Shown: piece by piece, positions 9,250-18,560 of the stretch
How positions within the stretch are numbered: the first letter of the stretch is position 1
How the letters are laid out: each line of letters starts with the position of its first letter
Assembly (NCBI GenBank): GCA_023489235.1
Contig: JAMDDE010000003.1
Span: 22,555-86,070, forward strand
From: Actinomycetota bacterium
GTDB taxonomy: Bacteria > Actinomycetota > Acidimicrobiia > Acidimicrobiales > JAMDDE01
Direction: 5' to 3'
DNA length: 63,516 nt
Program-made: the position numbers and the translations under genes
The notes under the pieces: model-generated
Seen by the model: only the letters and a program-made list of their open reading frames with translations
Databases searched by the model: none
What the model was told of the DNA's origin: nothing

Positions 9250-9322
9250 GGGCGTTTAGCTCAGTTGGTAGAGCAGCTGGCTTACAACCAGCAGGTCGTC
9301 GGTTCGAGTCCGGCAGCGCCCA
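9250..9322 (+). tRNA. tRNA-Val(UAC)
   Basis: A complete 73-base cloverleaf: acceptor GGGCGTT pairs with AGCGCCC, D-arm GCTC/GAGC, anticodon stem GCTGG/CCAGC with loop CTTACAA (anticodon TAC), five-base variable loop and T-arm GTCGG/CCGGC around TTCGAGT. The discriminator base is A and no CCA is encoded. It decodes GUA and, by wobble, GUG valine codons. Confidence 0.97.
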
Positions 9323-9744
9323 CAAGCCCCTCTTAGTAGTCAGAAAGCTAGGTGTCGCTTGACCGTACTGGCAACGGTTTCCATAGCATCGACGCCACAG
9401 TAGGAGCCATGGCTGTTCGTGACTCGCTAGTTCGCATGAGCTAGCCTCCCTATTCTCACTAATACGAGTGCAAGGCGGGAATCCCGCAACTGCAGCCGTA
9501 GGTTTGTGCTCGCTTTTCTGGTCAACAAGGAGCTGCGATCATAGCTGGTGAGTTCCGCTCAGATTCGCTAAAACTCTATTCTGTACAGCAAGGATGCATT
9601 ATCAGCTCGAAGAGCGTATCCTAGCTCCGTTGGCTTTCAGCTTGATATCGTGCTAATGACGAATTACTATGCATCACGCCTAGACCGACTGCCGAATTGC
9701 CATATGGCAACGGCTTACTCCATCGAAGGGAGCATGTGATAGGG
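9323..9744. other. Intergenic region upstream of hppA
   Basis: No gene is supported in these 422 bases. Two short palindromes are visible: GCGGGA-a-TCCCGC at 9475-9487 and TTGCCATATGGCAA close to 9694-9707. The second lies between an upstream in-frame ATG and the preferred hppA start and may be an operator or RNA hairpin. No classical riboswitch pattern was recognised. Confidence 0.35.
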
Positions 9745-12096
9745 ATGACCAACCTCCTTGCCTCAGCCGGGGGGTACCAGGCGTTTATACTCAGTGGAGT
9801 TGACAAGGCCTGGCTGATCTTCGCGTTAGCTGCTGGTGCAGTGGGCTTGATAGTGGGCCTTATCCTCATGAAAGGGATACTGGCCTTTGATCAAGGGACC
9901 CAGACCATGCGAACGATCGCCCTGGCGATTCAAGAGGGAGCAGTAGCCTTTTTACGTCGTCAGTTCAAGACCATTCTGATTATTGTGGTTCCCTTGGCTA
10001 TATTGGTGTTCTTCACTGCTACTAAAGTGGTGGCACCACATGGGCGGATCGCGCTGACCTTTGCTCAGGTGGGTATATATAGAGTTATTGCCTTTCTCGC
10101 AGGAGCAGCTTCCTCAGGGATTACTGGCGTAGTGGGAATGAACTTGGCCGTTAGAGGTAATGTTCGCACTACGGCAGCAGCCCGGAGTGGCTCCATGAGA
10201 GATGCTTTGCGAGTTGCCTTCCGTACCGGAGGCATTACCGGAATGTTCTGTGTGGGGCTGGGGCTGCTTGGGGCTACGACAATAATGTTCATCTTCCAGA
10301 ACAGCGTGGCCGCGGTTCTGATTGGATTTGGTTTCGGAGCCTCTCTTCTCGCATTGTTCATGAGGATGGGAGGTGGCATTTTTACCAAGGCTGCCGACGT
10401 AGGTGCTGACTTAGTTGGCAAGGTTGAGGTAGGGATCCCTGAAGACGATCCGAGAAATGCTGCTACTATTGCCGACAACGTAGGCGATAATGTAGGCGAT
10501 TGCGCAGGAATGGCAGCTGACCTGTTCGAGTCCTACGAGATCACCATCATTGCGTCGCTCATACTTGGATATGCAGCATTCCGGTCAATCCATCTAAACC
10601 CTGCCCCAGCAGTTATCTATCCGCTCATTGTTCCGGCAATAGGCATACTGGCGTCTGTCATAGGAATTTATGTGGTGCGAGCACGAGATAAGGATCGCAC
10701 CGCCATGTCTGCCATCAACCGAGGCTTTGCTACGGCAGGTATATTGACGGTCATTGGAGCCCTCTTGGTGGCCGAATTCTACGTCCATGATCTCAAGGTT
10801 TTCTGGGCTGTATTGGCAGGGGTGATACTTGTTCAAGTGGCCAGTAGGATAACCGAACAGTTCACTTCTACAGAACGTTCACCTGTACGAGAGATTGCAG
10901 AAGCAGCCAGGACTGGCCCTGCTACTACTATTTTGTCGGGGATCAGCATAGGTCTGGAGTCTACCGTCTGGGCCATCATAGCTATAGCTATAGCTATAGC
11001 TGTTGCAGTAGGGCTAGGAGGAGGGAATATCGAGCTTTCCCTCTACCTTGTAGCACTCACCGGTATAGGAATGCTTTCCACGACCGGCATGGTGGTTTCC
11101 GAGGACAGCTTTGGTCCAGTTGCTGACAATGCAGCAGGAATAGCGGAGATGTCTGGAGAATTTGGTGGCCCGGCTGAAAGAGTTATGGTTGGGCTCGATG
11201 CAGTTGGTAATACTACTAAAGCGATCACCAAAGGAGTGGCTATAGGATCAGCAGTAATTGCTGCTGTAGCCCTGTTTGCTTCCTTTGTGGAAACCATAGG
11301 GTCGCAGCTCAACTTGCATGCTGTAGGTACCAAACTCTTCAATCTAGCTCAAACTCAGGTCAACCTAGCCAATCCAGTTATCTTCATAGGGCTGCTCATC
11401 GGGGGATCAGTACCTTTCTTGTTCTCCTCCCTGGCTATAAGGGCAGTGGGTAGGTCAGCAGGAACAGTCGTCCAAGAAGTGCGCAGGCAGTTTCGTGAGC
11501 ATCCTGGGATCATGGAAGGTACCGAGAAGCCGGAGTACGGTCGTGTAATCAGCATATGCACGGCTGCGGCTCAACGGGAGTTGGCTACCCCTGCTTTACT
11601 GGCCGTTTTGTCGCCTGTAATTGTGGGGTTCGGCATTGATTATCTGGCCCTTGGAGCCTTTCTTGCCGCGGCTATCCTCACAGGGCAGTTGATGGCGAAC
11701 TTCCTCTCCAATGGTGGAGGGGCATGGGACAATGCCAAGAAGTATATAGAAGATGGTCACGAGGGAGGCAAGGGGTCAGAGGCTCACAAGGCAGCGGTCA
11801 TAGGGGATACCGTTGGTGATCCGTTCAAAGACACGGCTGGTCCCGCTCTCAACCCATTGATCAAAGTGATGAACTTAGTGTCGCTGCTTATACTTCCTGC
11901 TGTAATCGTATTGCGCCACAATGATGCCGTCCGCTATCCAATTGCCATTGTCGCCTTGATCATTCTGCTTGGCGCGATAGCATTCTCCAAGAGGAAGACT
12001 CAGGGACTTGATGTTCCCGTGGAAGAAGTTGGTGGAGGAGTTGCTTCTGCAACTACGGGGGCTACTGCGATAGCTAAAGCGTCTGGAGCAGAATAG
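9745..12096 (+). CDS. hppA: K+-independent membrane proton-pumping pyrophosphatase
   Basis: Hydrolyses pyrophosphate and pumps protons across the membrane, energising it and pulling biosynthetic reactions. Sixteen or so membrane helices are predicted. The catalytic loop DVGADLVGKVEVGIPEDDP, the following NAATIADNVGDNVGD (about residues 235-265) and the late GDTVGDPFKDTAGP are diagnostic. The GNTTKAITKG segment has Lys and Thr at the two positions that distinguish K+-independent proton pumps from K+-dependent ones, which have Ala there (established family rule). The ATG at 9745 is preferred over 9697 because the extra 16 residues are hydrophilic and precede the first helix. A run of GCTATA hexamers near 10978 encodes an Ala-Ile repeat inside one helix. 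Confidence 0.95.
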   Translation: MTNLLASAGGYQAFILSGVDKAWLIFALAAGAVGLIVGLILMKGILAFDQGTQTMRTIALAIQEGAVAFLRRQFKTILIIVVPLAILVFFTATKVVAPHGRIALTFAQVGIYRVIAFLAGAASSGITGVVGMNLAVRGNVRTTAAARSGSMRDALRVAFRTGGITGMFCVGLGLLGATTIMFIFQNSVAAVLIGFGFGASLLALFMRMGGGIFTKAADVGADLVGKVEVGIPEDDPRNAATIADNVGDNVGDCAGMAADLFESYEITIIASLILGYAAFRSIHLNPAPAVIYPLIVPAIGILASVIGIYVVRARDKDRTAMSAINRGFATAGILTVIGALLVAEFYVHDLKVFWAVLAGVILVQVASRITEQFTSTERSPVREIAEAARTGPATTILSGISIGLESTVWAIIAIAIAIAVAVGLGGGNIELSLYLVALTGIGMLSTTGMVVSEDSFGPVADNAAGIAEMSGEFGGPAERVMVGLDAVGNTTKAITKGVAIGSAVIAAVALFASFVETIGSQLNLHAVGTKLFNLAQTQVNLANPVIFIGLLIGGSVPFLFSSLAIRAVGRSAGTVVQEVRRQFREHPGIMEGTEKPEYGRVISICTAAAQRELATPALLAVLSPVIVGFGIDYLALGAFLAAAILTGQLMANFLSNGGGAWDNAKKYIEDGHEGGKGSEAHKAAVIGDTVGDPFKDTAGPALNPLIKVMNLVSLLILPAVIVLRHNDAVRYPIAIVALIILLGAIAFSKRKTQGLDVPVEEVGGGVASATTGATAIAKASGAE

Positions 12097-12173
12097 CTCA
12101 TTGCGAGGTCACGCTCGAAGATCAGGTCATATCTTGCGTGGCCATAGTTGCAGGATGAGCTTTGGAGAGTAGG

Positions 12174-15068
12174 ATGCCAAAACCTGTAGTCATAGTGGAA
12201 TCTCCAGCAAAGGCAAGAACTATCTCAGGATTTTTGGGGGATGACTATGTTGTGGAGTCTTCTATAGGTCACATACGAGATTTGCCGCGGAATGCACAAG
12301 AAATACCCCAAGCGTACAGGAATGAGCCATGGGCGCGTCTTGGGGTTGATGTGGAGAGCGGCTTCAAACCCTTGTATGTAGTAGCTAAAGAGAAAAAGAC
12401 CCAGGTGAACAAGCTGAGAGCTCTTGTCAAGGAGGCAAGCGAAGTATACCTGGCGACAGACGAAGACCGCGAAGGTGAATCCATAGCCTGGCATCTCTTG
12501 GAGGTACTTGCTCCGAAGGTGCCGGTTAAACGCATGGTATTTCATGAGATAACGCCTACTGCCATTCAGCATGCTATAGAGAATTGGCGAGATCTCGACA
12601 GGCGCCTTGTTGATGCCCAAGAGGCCAGGAGAATACTGGACAGGCTTTATGGATACGAGTTATCGCCTGTACTGTGGAAGAAAGTCATGCCCAGACTCTC
12701 TGCTGGGAGGGTGCAGAGCGTGGCAACTCGCATGCTGGTCGAGCGGGAGCGTGCACGGATGCACTTCCGTTCTGCAACTTGGTGGAGTATCCAATGTCGT
12801 CTATCGACAGGAGGCTCTTCCACTCCTTCCGCTGTCTTGACGGAGACGCCAGTCAAACCTCCAGCAGTTGCATCCGATGGTCCTTCTAGCTCTCGGGAAC
12901 TGGATGCTGTTGACTCCGAAGACCCCCCTTCTTTCGTAGCTACAGTTGTTTCAGTTGAGGGCAGGAAAGTGGCCACAGGTAAAGATTTTTCCGATACCGG
13001 CGAGCTGAAAACCTCAGAAGGCCTGTTGCTCTTGGACCAGGTACTGTCTAGAGAAATTGTCGCCAAGCTGGAAAGAGCCAGTTTCGAAGTGTTACAGGTG
13101 ACAGAGAAGCCATACAAGAAAAGTCCTCCACCGCCGTTCATGACCTCTACGCTCCAACAAGAGGCAGGCCGCAAGCTGCGGTTCAGCGCTTCACGTACCA
13201 TGCAGGTAGCTCAACGACTTTATGAATTGGGTTATATAACCTATATGCGTACAGATTCAACCGCACTAGCAGACACTGCAGTTGAAGCATGTAGAAGAGA
13301 GATTCTTCAAGGATTTGGCCAGGAATACCTGCCTGCCTCCCCTCGACGCTATAAGAGCAAGGTCAAAAATGCTCAAGAAGCTCATGAAGCAATACGACCG
13401 GCTGGAGAAGAGTTTAGGTCGCCTGCTTCGGTAAGAGGATCCTTGAGCAATGACGAATACAAACTGTACGAGCTCATCTGGCAGCGCACTGTAGCTTCTC
13501 AAATGGCAGATGCCGTCGGCACCACCGCACAAGTGAGGATCAAGGCTGAACTTGATAGTTCCGATCGTTCAAATCCTCCTCACCATGGTTCTATACCCTA
13601 TGCAGAGCTAACCGCTTCTGGCAGGGTTGTCACTTTCCCAGGTTTCCTGAAGGCCTACCTTGTCTCCGAGGACAACACCGAGGATGATCAACCAGAGGAA
13701 CTCTCTCGTCTTCCCCGTTTGTCATCCGGGCAGCTGCTCGAGTTGGTCGATGCTCAACCTGAAGAGCACAGTACTCAACCACCACCTAGGTACACCGAAG
13801 CTTCGTTGGTGAAAGCACTCGAAGAGATGGGGGTAGGAAGACCCTCTACTTATGCAAGTATTATCGCTACTATTCAAGAGCGAGGCTATGTATGGAAAAA
13901 AGGGATGGCCCTTGTCCCTTCCTTTACAGCCTTTGCTGTCGTCGGCCTTCTGGAGCAGTACTTCCCTGAATTGGTCGACTATGGCTTCACTGCAAGCATG
14001 GAAGATGATCTTGACGAGATCGCTAGAGGGCGCAGGGAGATGGTGCCCTGGTTGGAGGCATTCTACTTTGGTGAGGAGCACCCACCCTCCACCTCACAAG
14101 AACATGATGGCGTCAGATACAAGGAAGCTGGAGATGGCAGCGCCAGGCGTATTTCGACTAAAGCTGGCTTGAAGACTGCTGTAGCAGAGCAGCTAGCCCT
14201 CATAGACGCACGTGATATCAACTCCATTCCTATCGGTACCGACAAGAATGGAGTTGATATCGTGGTCCGGGTTGGCCGATATGGCCCTTATCTCCAGAGA
14301 GGAGATGATCGCGCCCCTATACCGGATAACATATGTCCGGATGAGCTCACCGTTGAAGTTGCAGAGAGACTGCTGGACACCCCTTCCGAGGACAGAGTAT
14401 TAGGAACGGATCCAGCCACAGGTGAACTGGTTACCGTCAAGGCAGGACGGTTTGGTCCCTATGTTCAGCTTGGTGAAGGGGACCCAAGCAAGAAGAGCAA
14501 GCCCCGCACTGCTTCATTGCTCAAATCTATGAGCATGGAGAGCGTCACCTTGGAACAAGCGCTCTCCCTATTGGCTTTGCCAAGAGTATTAGGAACGGAT
14601 CCAGTCACAGGTGAAGAAATACTAGCAGCGAATGGAAGATTTGGTCCTTATCTCAAGAGGGGCAAGGAAACCCGTAGTCTTGATAGCGAGGAGGCTATCT
14701 TGACTATTGACCTGGATACAGCTATTCAGCTGTTTGCTCAGCCTAAATCAAGGTTAAATGCTCGAAGAAGCCAAGAACCATTGAAAGAGCTTGGTCCTGA
14801 TCCAGAGACGGGCATTACCATACTTTTAAAGGATGGGCGTTTTGGGCCGTACGTCACCGATGGGATAGTCAATGCCTCACTCCGTCGAGGCGATACAGTG
14901 GAGTCGTTAACCGCTGAGCGTGCCGCAGAGCTTCTAGCTGAGCGCCGTGCAGCCATTGCTCTCTCGCCTGATCGGTCTAGCAAGTCATCCAAGACTACTA
15001 AGGCTGCCAAGTCTACGAGTGCCAAGTCCAAGGCTGCTAAGTCCACAAGCCCCAAGTCCACGAGCTGA
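12174..15068 (+). CDS. topA: DNA topoisomerase I (type IA)
   Basis: Relaxes negative supercoils by single-strand passage. The Toprim domain begins at the N-terminus (VIVESPAKA, then LATDEDREGE near 105), followed by the catalytic tyrosine in YITYMRTDST near 345. The C-terminal third has no zinc fingers. Instead it has at least four repeats of the VLGTDP-TGE ... GRFGPY type (about residues 690-900) and a Lys/Ser/Thr tail, the usual actinobacterial arrangement. Two of these repeats share an almost identical 30-base stretch (about 14397 and 14584). The ATG at 12174 has GGAGAG six bases upstream; a TTG at 12162 overlaps that site. It opens the conserved topA-tmk-holB block. Confidence 0.96.
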   Translation: MPKPVVIVESPAKARTISGFLGDDYVVESSIGHIRDLPRNAQEIPQAYRNEPWARLGVDVESGFKPLYVVAKEKKTQVNKLRALVKEASEVYLATDEDREGESIAWHLLEVLAPKVPVKRMVFHEITPTAIQHAIENWRDLDRRLVDAQEARRILDRLYGYELSPVLWKKVMPRLSAGRVQSVATRMLVERERARMHFRSATWWSIQCRLSTGGSSTPSAVLTETPVKPPAVASDGPSSSRELDAVDSEDPPSFVATVVSVEGRKVATGKDFSDTGELKTSEGLLLLDQVLSREIVAKLERASFEVLQVTEKPYKKSPPPPFMTSTLQQEAGRKLRFSASRTMQVAQRLYELGYITYMRTDSTALADTAVEACRREILQGFGQEYLPASPRRYKSKVKNAQEAHEAIRPAGEEFRSPASVRGSLSNDEYKLYELIWQRTVASQMADAVGTTAQVRIKAELDSSDRSNPPHHGSIPYAELTASGRVVTFPGFLKAYLVSEDNTEDDQPEELSRLPRLSSGQLLELVDAQPEEHSTQPPPRYTEASLVKALEEMGVGRPSTYASIIATIQERGYVWKKGMALVPSFTAFAVVGLLEQYFPELVDYGFTASMEDDLDEIARGRREMVPWLEAFYFGEEHPPSTSQEHDGVRYKEAGDGSARRISTKAGLKTAVAEQLALIDARDINSIPIGTDKNGVDIVVRVGRYGPYLQRGDDRAPIPDNICPDELTVEVAERLLDTPSEDRVLGTDPATGELVTVKAGRFGPYVQLGEGDPSKKSKPRTASLLKSMSMESVTLEQALSLLALPRVLGTDPVTGEEILAANGRFGPYLKRGKETRSLDSEEAILTIDLDTAIQLFAQPKSRLNARRSQEPLKELGPDPETGITILLKDGRFGPYVTDGIVNASLRRGDTVESLTAERAAELLAERRAAIALSPDRSSKSSKTTKAAKSTSAKSKAAKSTSPKSTS

Positions 15069-15070
15069 GC

Positions 15071-15676
15071 ATGCTGCCAGGGAGGTTGATTGCCGTAGAG
15101 GGGGGAGAGGGATGCGGCAAGTCGACTCAGGCAAAGCTGTTGGCTCATGAGTTGAAGGCAGTGCTTTCCAGGGAACCAGGAGGGACTTCCGTAGGAGAAC
15201 GCATCAGGGGAATTCTTCTTGACAAAGCAAGTATCGAGTTGGTTCCACGCACTGAGCTACTCTTGTTACTGGCAGCAAGAGCTCAGCATGTAAATGAGGT
15301 CGTCTTGCCCGCGCTAAGAGCTGGGCGCTCGGTAGTCGTAGATAGGTTCAGTGGATCTACCCTTGCTTATCAAGGGTATGGTCGAGGCTTACCCTTGGAA
15401 GAGGTACGTTATATGGCAGAGTGGGCTGCCCATGGGCTCTGGCCCGATCTAAATATCCTCTTGGATGTGCCAGCGGATATTGCACATGCAAGGATGGGTG
15501 GTGATCTCGATCGCATGGAGGCACTGGGGGAAGAATTTCATCGGCGCGTACTCGATGGTTACCGTCGGCTGGCTCTGATGGACCCTGATAGGTGGGTAGT
15601 GATTGACGGCAGTGGGAGCGTTCAGGAAGTTGCCTCCTTGGTTAGGGATGCGGTGAAGGAGCGACTCTCCTTATGA
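15071..15676 (+). CDS. tmk: Thymidylate kinase
   Basis: Phosphorylates dTMP to dTDP with ATP for DNA synthesis. The P-loop EGGEGCGKST is at residues 10-19, the dTMP-binding motif REPGG near 35, and the DRF motif (VVVDRFSGSTLAYQGYGR) near 92. The lid region after residue 138 is short and lacks extra basic insertions. The gene starts three bases after the topA stop codon, indicating cotranscription. Length of 201 residues is normal. Confidence 0.95.
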   Translation: MLPGRLIAVEGGEGCGKSTQAKLLAHELKAVLSREPGGTSVGERIRGILLDKASIELVPRTELLLLLAARAQHVNEVVLPALRAGRSVVVDRFSGSTLAYQGYGRGLPLEEVRYMAEWAAHGLWPDLNILLDVPADIAHARMGGDLDRMEALGEEFHRRVLDGYRRLALMDPDRWVVIDGSGSVQEVASLVRDAVKERLSL

Positions 15677-15725
15677 ACCTCAGCAGTAAAACCCATTGTG
15701 CAGTACATGGATAGAGGTGCAGCTA

Positions 15726-16772
15726 ATGGGTGTCTTCGACCAGATAGTAGGTCAACACAGGGCCGTGGATATCTTGCAGGCATCTGCAAGGTCTCCTGTG
15801 CATGCGTACATGTTGTTAGGCCCTCCAGGGAGTGGAAAGCGAGATGCTGCAAGAGCATTTGCAGCTGCTCTGCTTTGCAGCCAAGGTGGTTGTGGCACTT
15901 GTGATGACTGCCGAGCTGCCTTAGCGGAAAACCACGTAGATCTGAGCGTTCATCGGAGAACCGGACAGTTCATCAGCGTGGAGGATGCTCGTGCCATTGG
16001 TCGAATTGGTGCTCGAAGACCAGTAAAGGGACTTCGGCAGGTAGTGGTTGTAGAAGATGTTCATCTGGCTGCTGCTGCAGCTCCAGCTCTTTTGAAATCC
16101 GTGGAAGAACCACCTGCTCGTACCGTCTATGTGCTGTTGGCCGACTGGTTGCCCTCACAGCTTGCTCCTCTCGCAAGTCGCTGCGTTATAGTTGAGTTCA
16201 CTCCTATACCAGAGGACGAGATGATCGATATCCTGGTTTCTCGAGGAGTGGATGGTTCATTGGCACGAGATATTGCCAAAGTTGCAGGTGGACGTTTGGA
16301 TCGAGCAGAGCTTTTAGTTGACGATCCTTCGTTCAGCTTGCGCTATCAGCTGTGGAGGTCAATTCCAGATCGCTTGGATGGTAGCGGTGCAACTATAGTG
16401 GGCTTGGCACGTGAGCTGCTGGATGCATGTGACCAGGCCATAGCCGTATTGAAAGCTCACCAAGCTGAAGAGATGACCAAGGCTCTGGAGAGGGCCGAGC
16501 AAATGGGAGCCTCTATTTCTGCAGCTACCAAGGAGATAGAGGATCGTCACCATCGTGAACAGCGTAAATGGCGAAATGATGAACTTCGCTTTGGTCTAGG
16601 AGTCTTGGCGGAGACATACGCCAACAGTCTGCGTACAATGGCTCATGCAAGATCAGGAAGAGTGCTGCAAGTCATAGAAGCGATCGATCAAGCCTCTCGT
16701 GCCTTGGTTCGTAATCCCAATGAGTCTTTGTTGTTGGAAGCTCTACTGGCACAGCTTACCCTGATCTCGTAG
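15726..16772 (+). CDS. holB: DNA polymerase III subunit delta'
   Basis: Clamp-loader ATPase-fold subunit. It begins MGVFDQIVGQHRAVDIL, as expected for the family, and has Walker A GPPGSGKRDAA near residue 33. A four-cysteine zinc-binding module (C-x5-C-x2-C-x2-C) lies at about residues 50-65. The PALLKSVEEPP sensor region is near 120. The ATG at 15726 is preferred over an upstream ATG because of AGAGG nearby and the conserved N-terminus. It follows tmk by 49 bases. Confidence 0.9.
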   Translation: MGVFDQIVGQHRAVDILQASARSPVHAYMLLGPPGSGKRDAARAFAAALLCSQGGCGTCDDCRAALAENHVDLSVHRRTGQFISVEDARAIGRIGARRPVKGLRQVVVVEDVHLAAAAAPALLKSVEEPPARTVYVLLADWLPSQLAPLASRCVIVEFTPIPEDEMIDILVSRGVDGSLARDIAKVAGGRLDRAELLVDDPSFSLRYQLWRSIPDRLDGSGATIVGLARELLDACDQAIAVLKAHQAEEMTKALERAEQMGASISAATKEIEDRHHREQRKWRNDELRFGLGVLAETYANSLRTMAHARSGRVLQVIEAIDQASRALVRNPNESLLLEALLAQLTLIS

Positions 16773-16881
16773 GATATTTTATGTCAGCTGGTTGGTGAGT
16801 TGATGGTTTGTGACCAAGTAAGTACTGTTTCAAGCTATTCAGTGACACAACATTCAGTGGCACAACGGTTTAAGAGTTCTT

Positions 16882-16954
16882 GCCCGGGTAGCTCAGACGG
16901 CAGAGCAGCTCACTCGTAATGAGCAGGTCAAGGGTTCAAGTCCCTTCCCGGGCT
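16882..16954 (+). tRNA. tRNA-Thr(CGU)
   Basis: A complete cloverleaf of 73 bases: acceptor GCCCGGG/CCCGGGC, D-stem GCTC/GAGC, anticodon stem GCTCA/TGAGC with loop CTCGTAA (anticodon CGT), and T-arm AAGGG/CCCTT around TTCAAGT. The discriminator is T and CCA is not encoded. It reads the ACG threonine codon. A threonine tRNA just after holB is common in actinobacteria. Confidence 0.97.
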
Positions 16955-16994
16955 CTTCCCAGGTCGTGACCACAATCCGCATCATGAATGCGGA

Positions 16995-18560
16995 TCAAGA
17001 GCGCTCCAATATCGCATCTATGAGGTAGGGGCGTTGTTCAGCCATGGCTTTTTTGAGTTGGACTACGAACTCTTCTGCCGTGGTAGCTCTACCGGCTTCT
17101 ACTCCCAGCCCGTTAGCAATTGATACGAAATCGAGGTCGGGTGGAGACAGCTCCAACAAGTGATTGGCTATTGGCCCTGGACTTCCCCCGCCAAGTCGTG
17201 CAAGTTCGAATTTCAGGATTGCATATGAACGATTGTTCAATATAACCGTAACGACATCCAGCCCCTCTCTGGCCTGTGTCCACAGCGATTGGATGGTGTA
17301 CATAGCACTGCCGTCGGACTCCAGGCATAGCACCTTTCTATCAGGGCAGGCTACGCTTGCTCCTGTAGCCAGGGGAAGACCTTGCCCTATAGCACCGCCG
17401 GTCAAGCATAACCAGTCATGACGTGGCGCTCCAGCAGTGGCTTGGTAGACGAAGATGCCGCTAGTATTACCTTCGTCCGAGACGATCGCTCCTTCAGGGA
17501 GCAAAGCTCCGATAGCTTGAGCGACGGTTTCAGGAGTCAGCCTTCCAGTAGGTAGATCCATGTTGGAAGGTGGTTGCAAGGTTGCCGTAGCAGGATCTAG
17601 CCCTAAGGTCTCGGATATGGCCTCCAAGGCACCAGCCGGGTCTTCGTCAGCAGTGGCAAGAGTATGAACCGTACATCCTTCTGGAACCAAGTAGCTTGGC
17701 TTGTCCGGATAAGCGAAAAAAGATACTGGTGCTTTGGCTCCTACCAAGATGAGATGTCGAGTGCCGTCCAGCTGGGACATTGCTAGTTCACCTAGGTAAG
17801 CAAGACGTTCAAGAGCAGGAAGTCCTGTTCCCCGTTGTTGTTTGGCAGGTAGCATCTCACATAGGATTTTTGCTTTGAAGGAGTTGGCTATCCTGCTTGC
17901 TGCCAACAACCCTTTTTCCTCCAGGGCAGGACCACCAAGCAGCAGAGTGCAACTTTCACCAGATCTCAAGGCTTTGATGGTCTCCTCTAGTGCGTTCTCT
18001 TCCCACGCTGGTTTGACTTGGGTGGGGTTGTGCTCGATGGACGGTACTGTGGTTCCCGGGTGGTCTGTCCAAGTCAGGTCGGCTGACACTACCAAGGTTG
18101 CTACTCGTCCAGGGGCGCGAAGAGTGGCATTGTAAGCGGACATGGCATCCTCTACCAGATCCTCGGTTCGAAGAGACCTATGGAACCAGTTGGACACTGG
18201 TTTGGCCAAGCTGTCAATGTCCGTTTCCAACGGAGAATCATAGGGCTTGTGGTAGGTGGCATGGTCTCCTATAACGCATAGGAGAGGGGTACGAGCGCGA
18301 CGAGCGTTATGGAGATTAGCTATTCCATTGGCTAATCCAGGACCAAGATGTAGTACAACCAAGGCTGGTTTCTTGGTCATGCGTCCGTAACCATCTGCAG
18401 CACCAGTTGCTACACCTTCGAACAGTGCAAGGATCGGTCTTACTGTTGGTACTCGGTCAAAAGCCTGGACAAGGTAGATCTCTGAGGTGCCGGGATTGGT
18501 GAAGCACGTATCTACTCCGCAAGCAGTTAAAGCTCTTAATATGGATTCACCACCCCTCAT
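16995..18560 (-). CDS. Thiamine-diphosphate-dependent enzyme, acetolactate synthase/benzoylformate decarboxylase-like
   Basis: Member of the large TPP-enzyme family that decarboxylates or condenses 2-oxo acids. The N-terminal domain carries the catalytic glutamate in LALFEGVATGAADGYGRM near residue 50, the middle domain is present, and the C-terminal TPP-binding motif GDGS...NN appears as ESDGSAMYTIQSLWTQ ending in ILNNRSYA near 430-460. The usual first Gly of the GDG motif is replaced by Ser. The ATG at 18560 is chosen because the residues before it are unlike the family and overlap the upstream gene. It overlaps the FAD-oxidase gene by 14 bases. The pair suggests oxidation of a 2-hydroxy acid followed by decarboxylation or carboligation of the 2-oxo acid (inference). 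Confidence 0.85.
   Translation of the reverse strand: MRGGESILRALTACGVDTCFTNPGTSEIYLVQAFDRVPTVRPILALFEGVATGAADGYGRMTKKPALVVLHLGPGLANGIANLHNARRARTPLLCVIGDHATYHKPYDSPLETDIDSLAKPVSNWFHRSLRTEDLVEDAMSAYNATLRAPGRVATLVVSADLTWTDHPGTTVPSIEHNPTQVKPAWEENALEETIKALRSGESCTLLLGGPALEEKGLLAASRIANSFKAKILCEMLPAKQQRGTGLPALERLAYLGELAMSQLDGTRHLILVGAKAPVSFFAYPDKPSYLVPEGCTVHTLATADEDPAGALEAISETLGLDPATATLQPPSNMDLPTGRLTPETVAQAIGALLPEGAIVSDEGNTSGIFVYQATAGAPRHDWLCLTGGAIGQGLPLATGASVACPDRKVLCLESDGSAMYTIQSLWTQAREGLDVVTVILNNRSYAILKFELARLGGGSPGPIANHLLELSPPDLDFVSIANGLGVEAGRATTAEEFVVQLKKAMAEQRPYLIDAILERS

Noticed and set aside
9128..9325. Minus-strand 65-residue open frame over the tRNA-Val region
   Set aside because: It is the antisense translation of the tRNA gene (a well-known false protein start) and has no family features.
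12647..13201. Minus-strand 184-residue open frame inside topA
   Set aside because: Ser/Thr-rich antisense shadow of the well-conserved topoisomerase frame.
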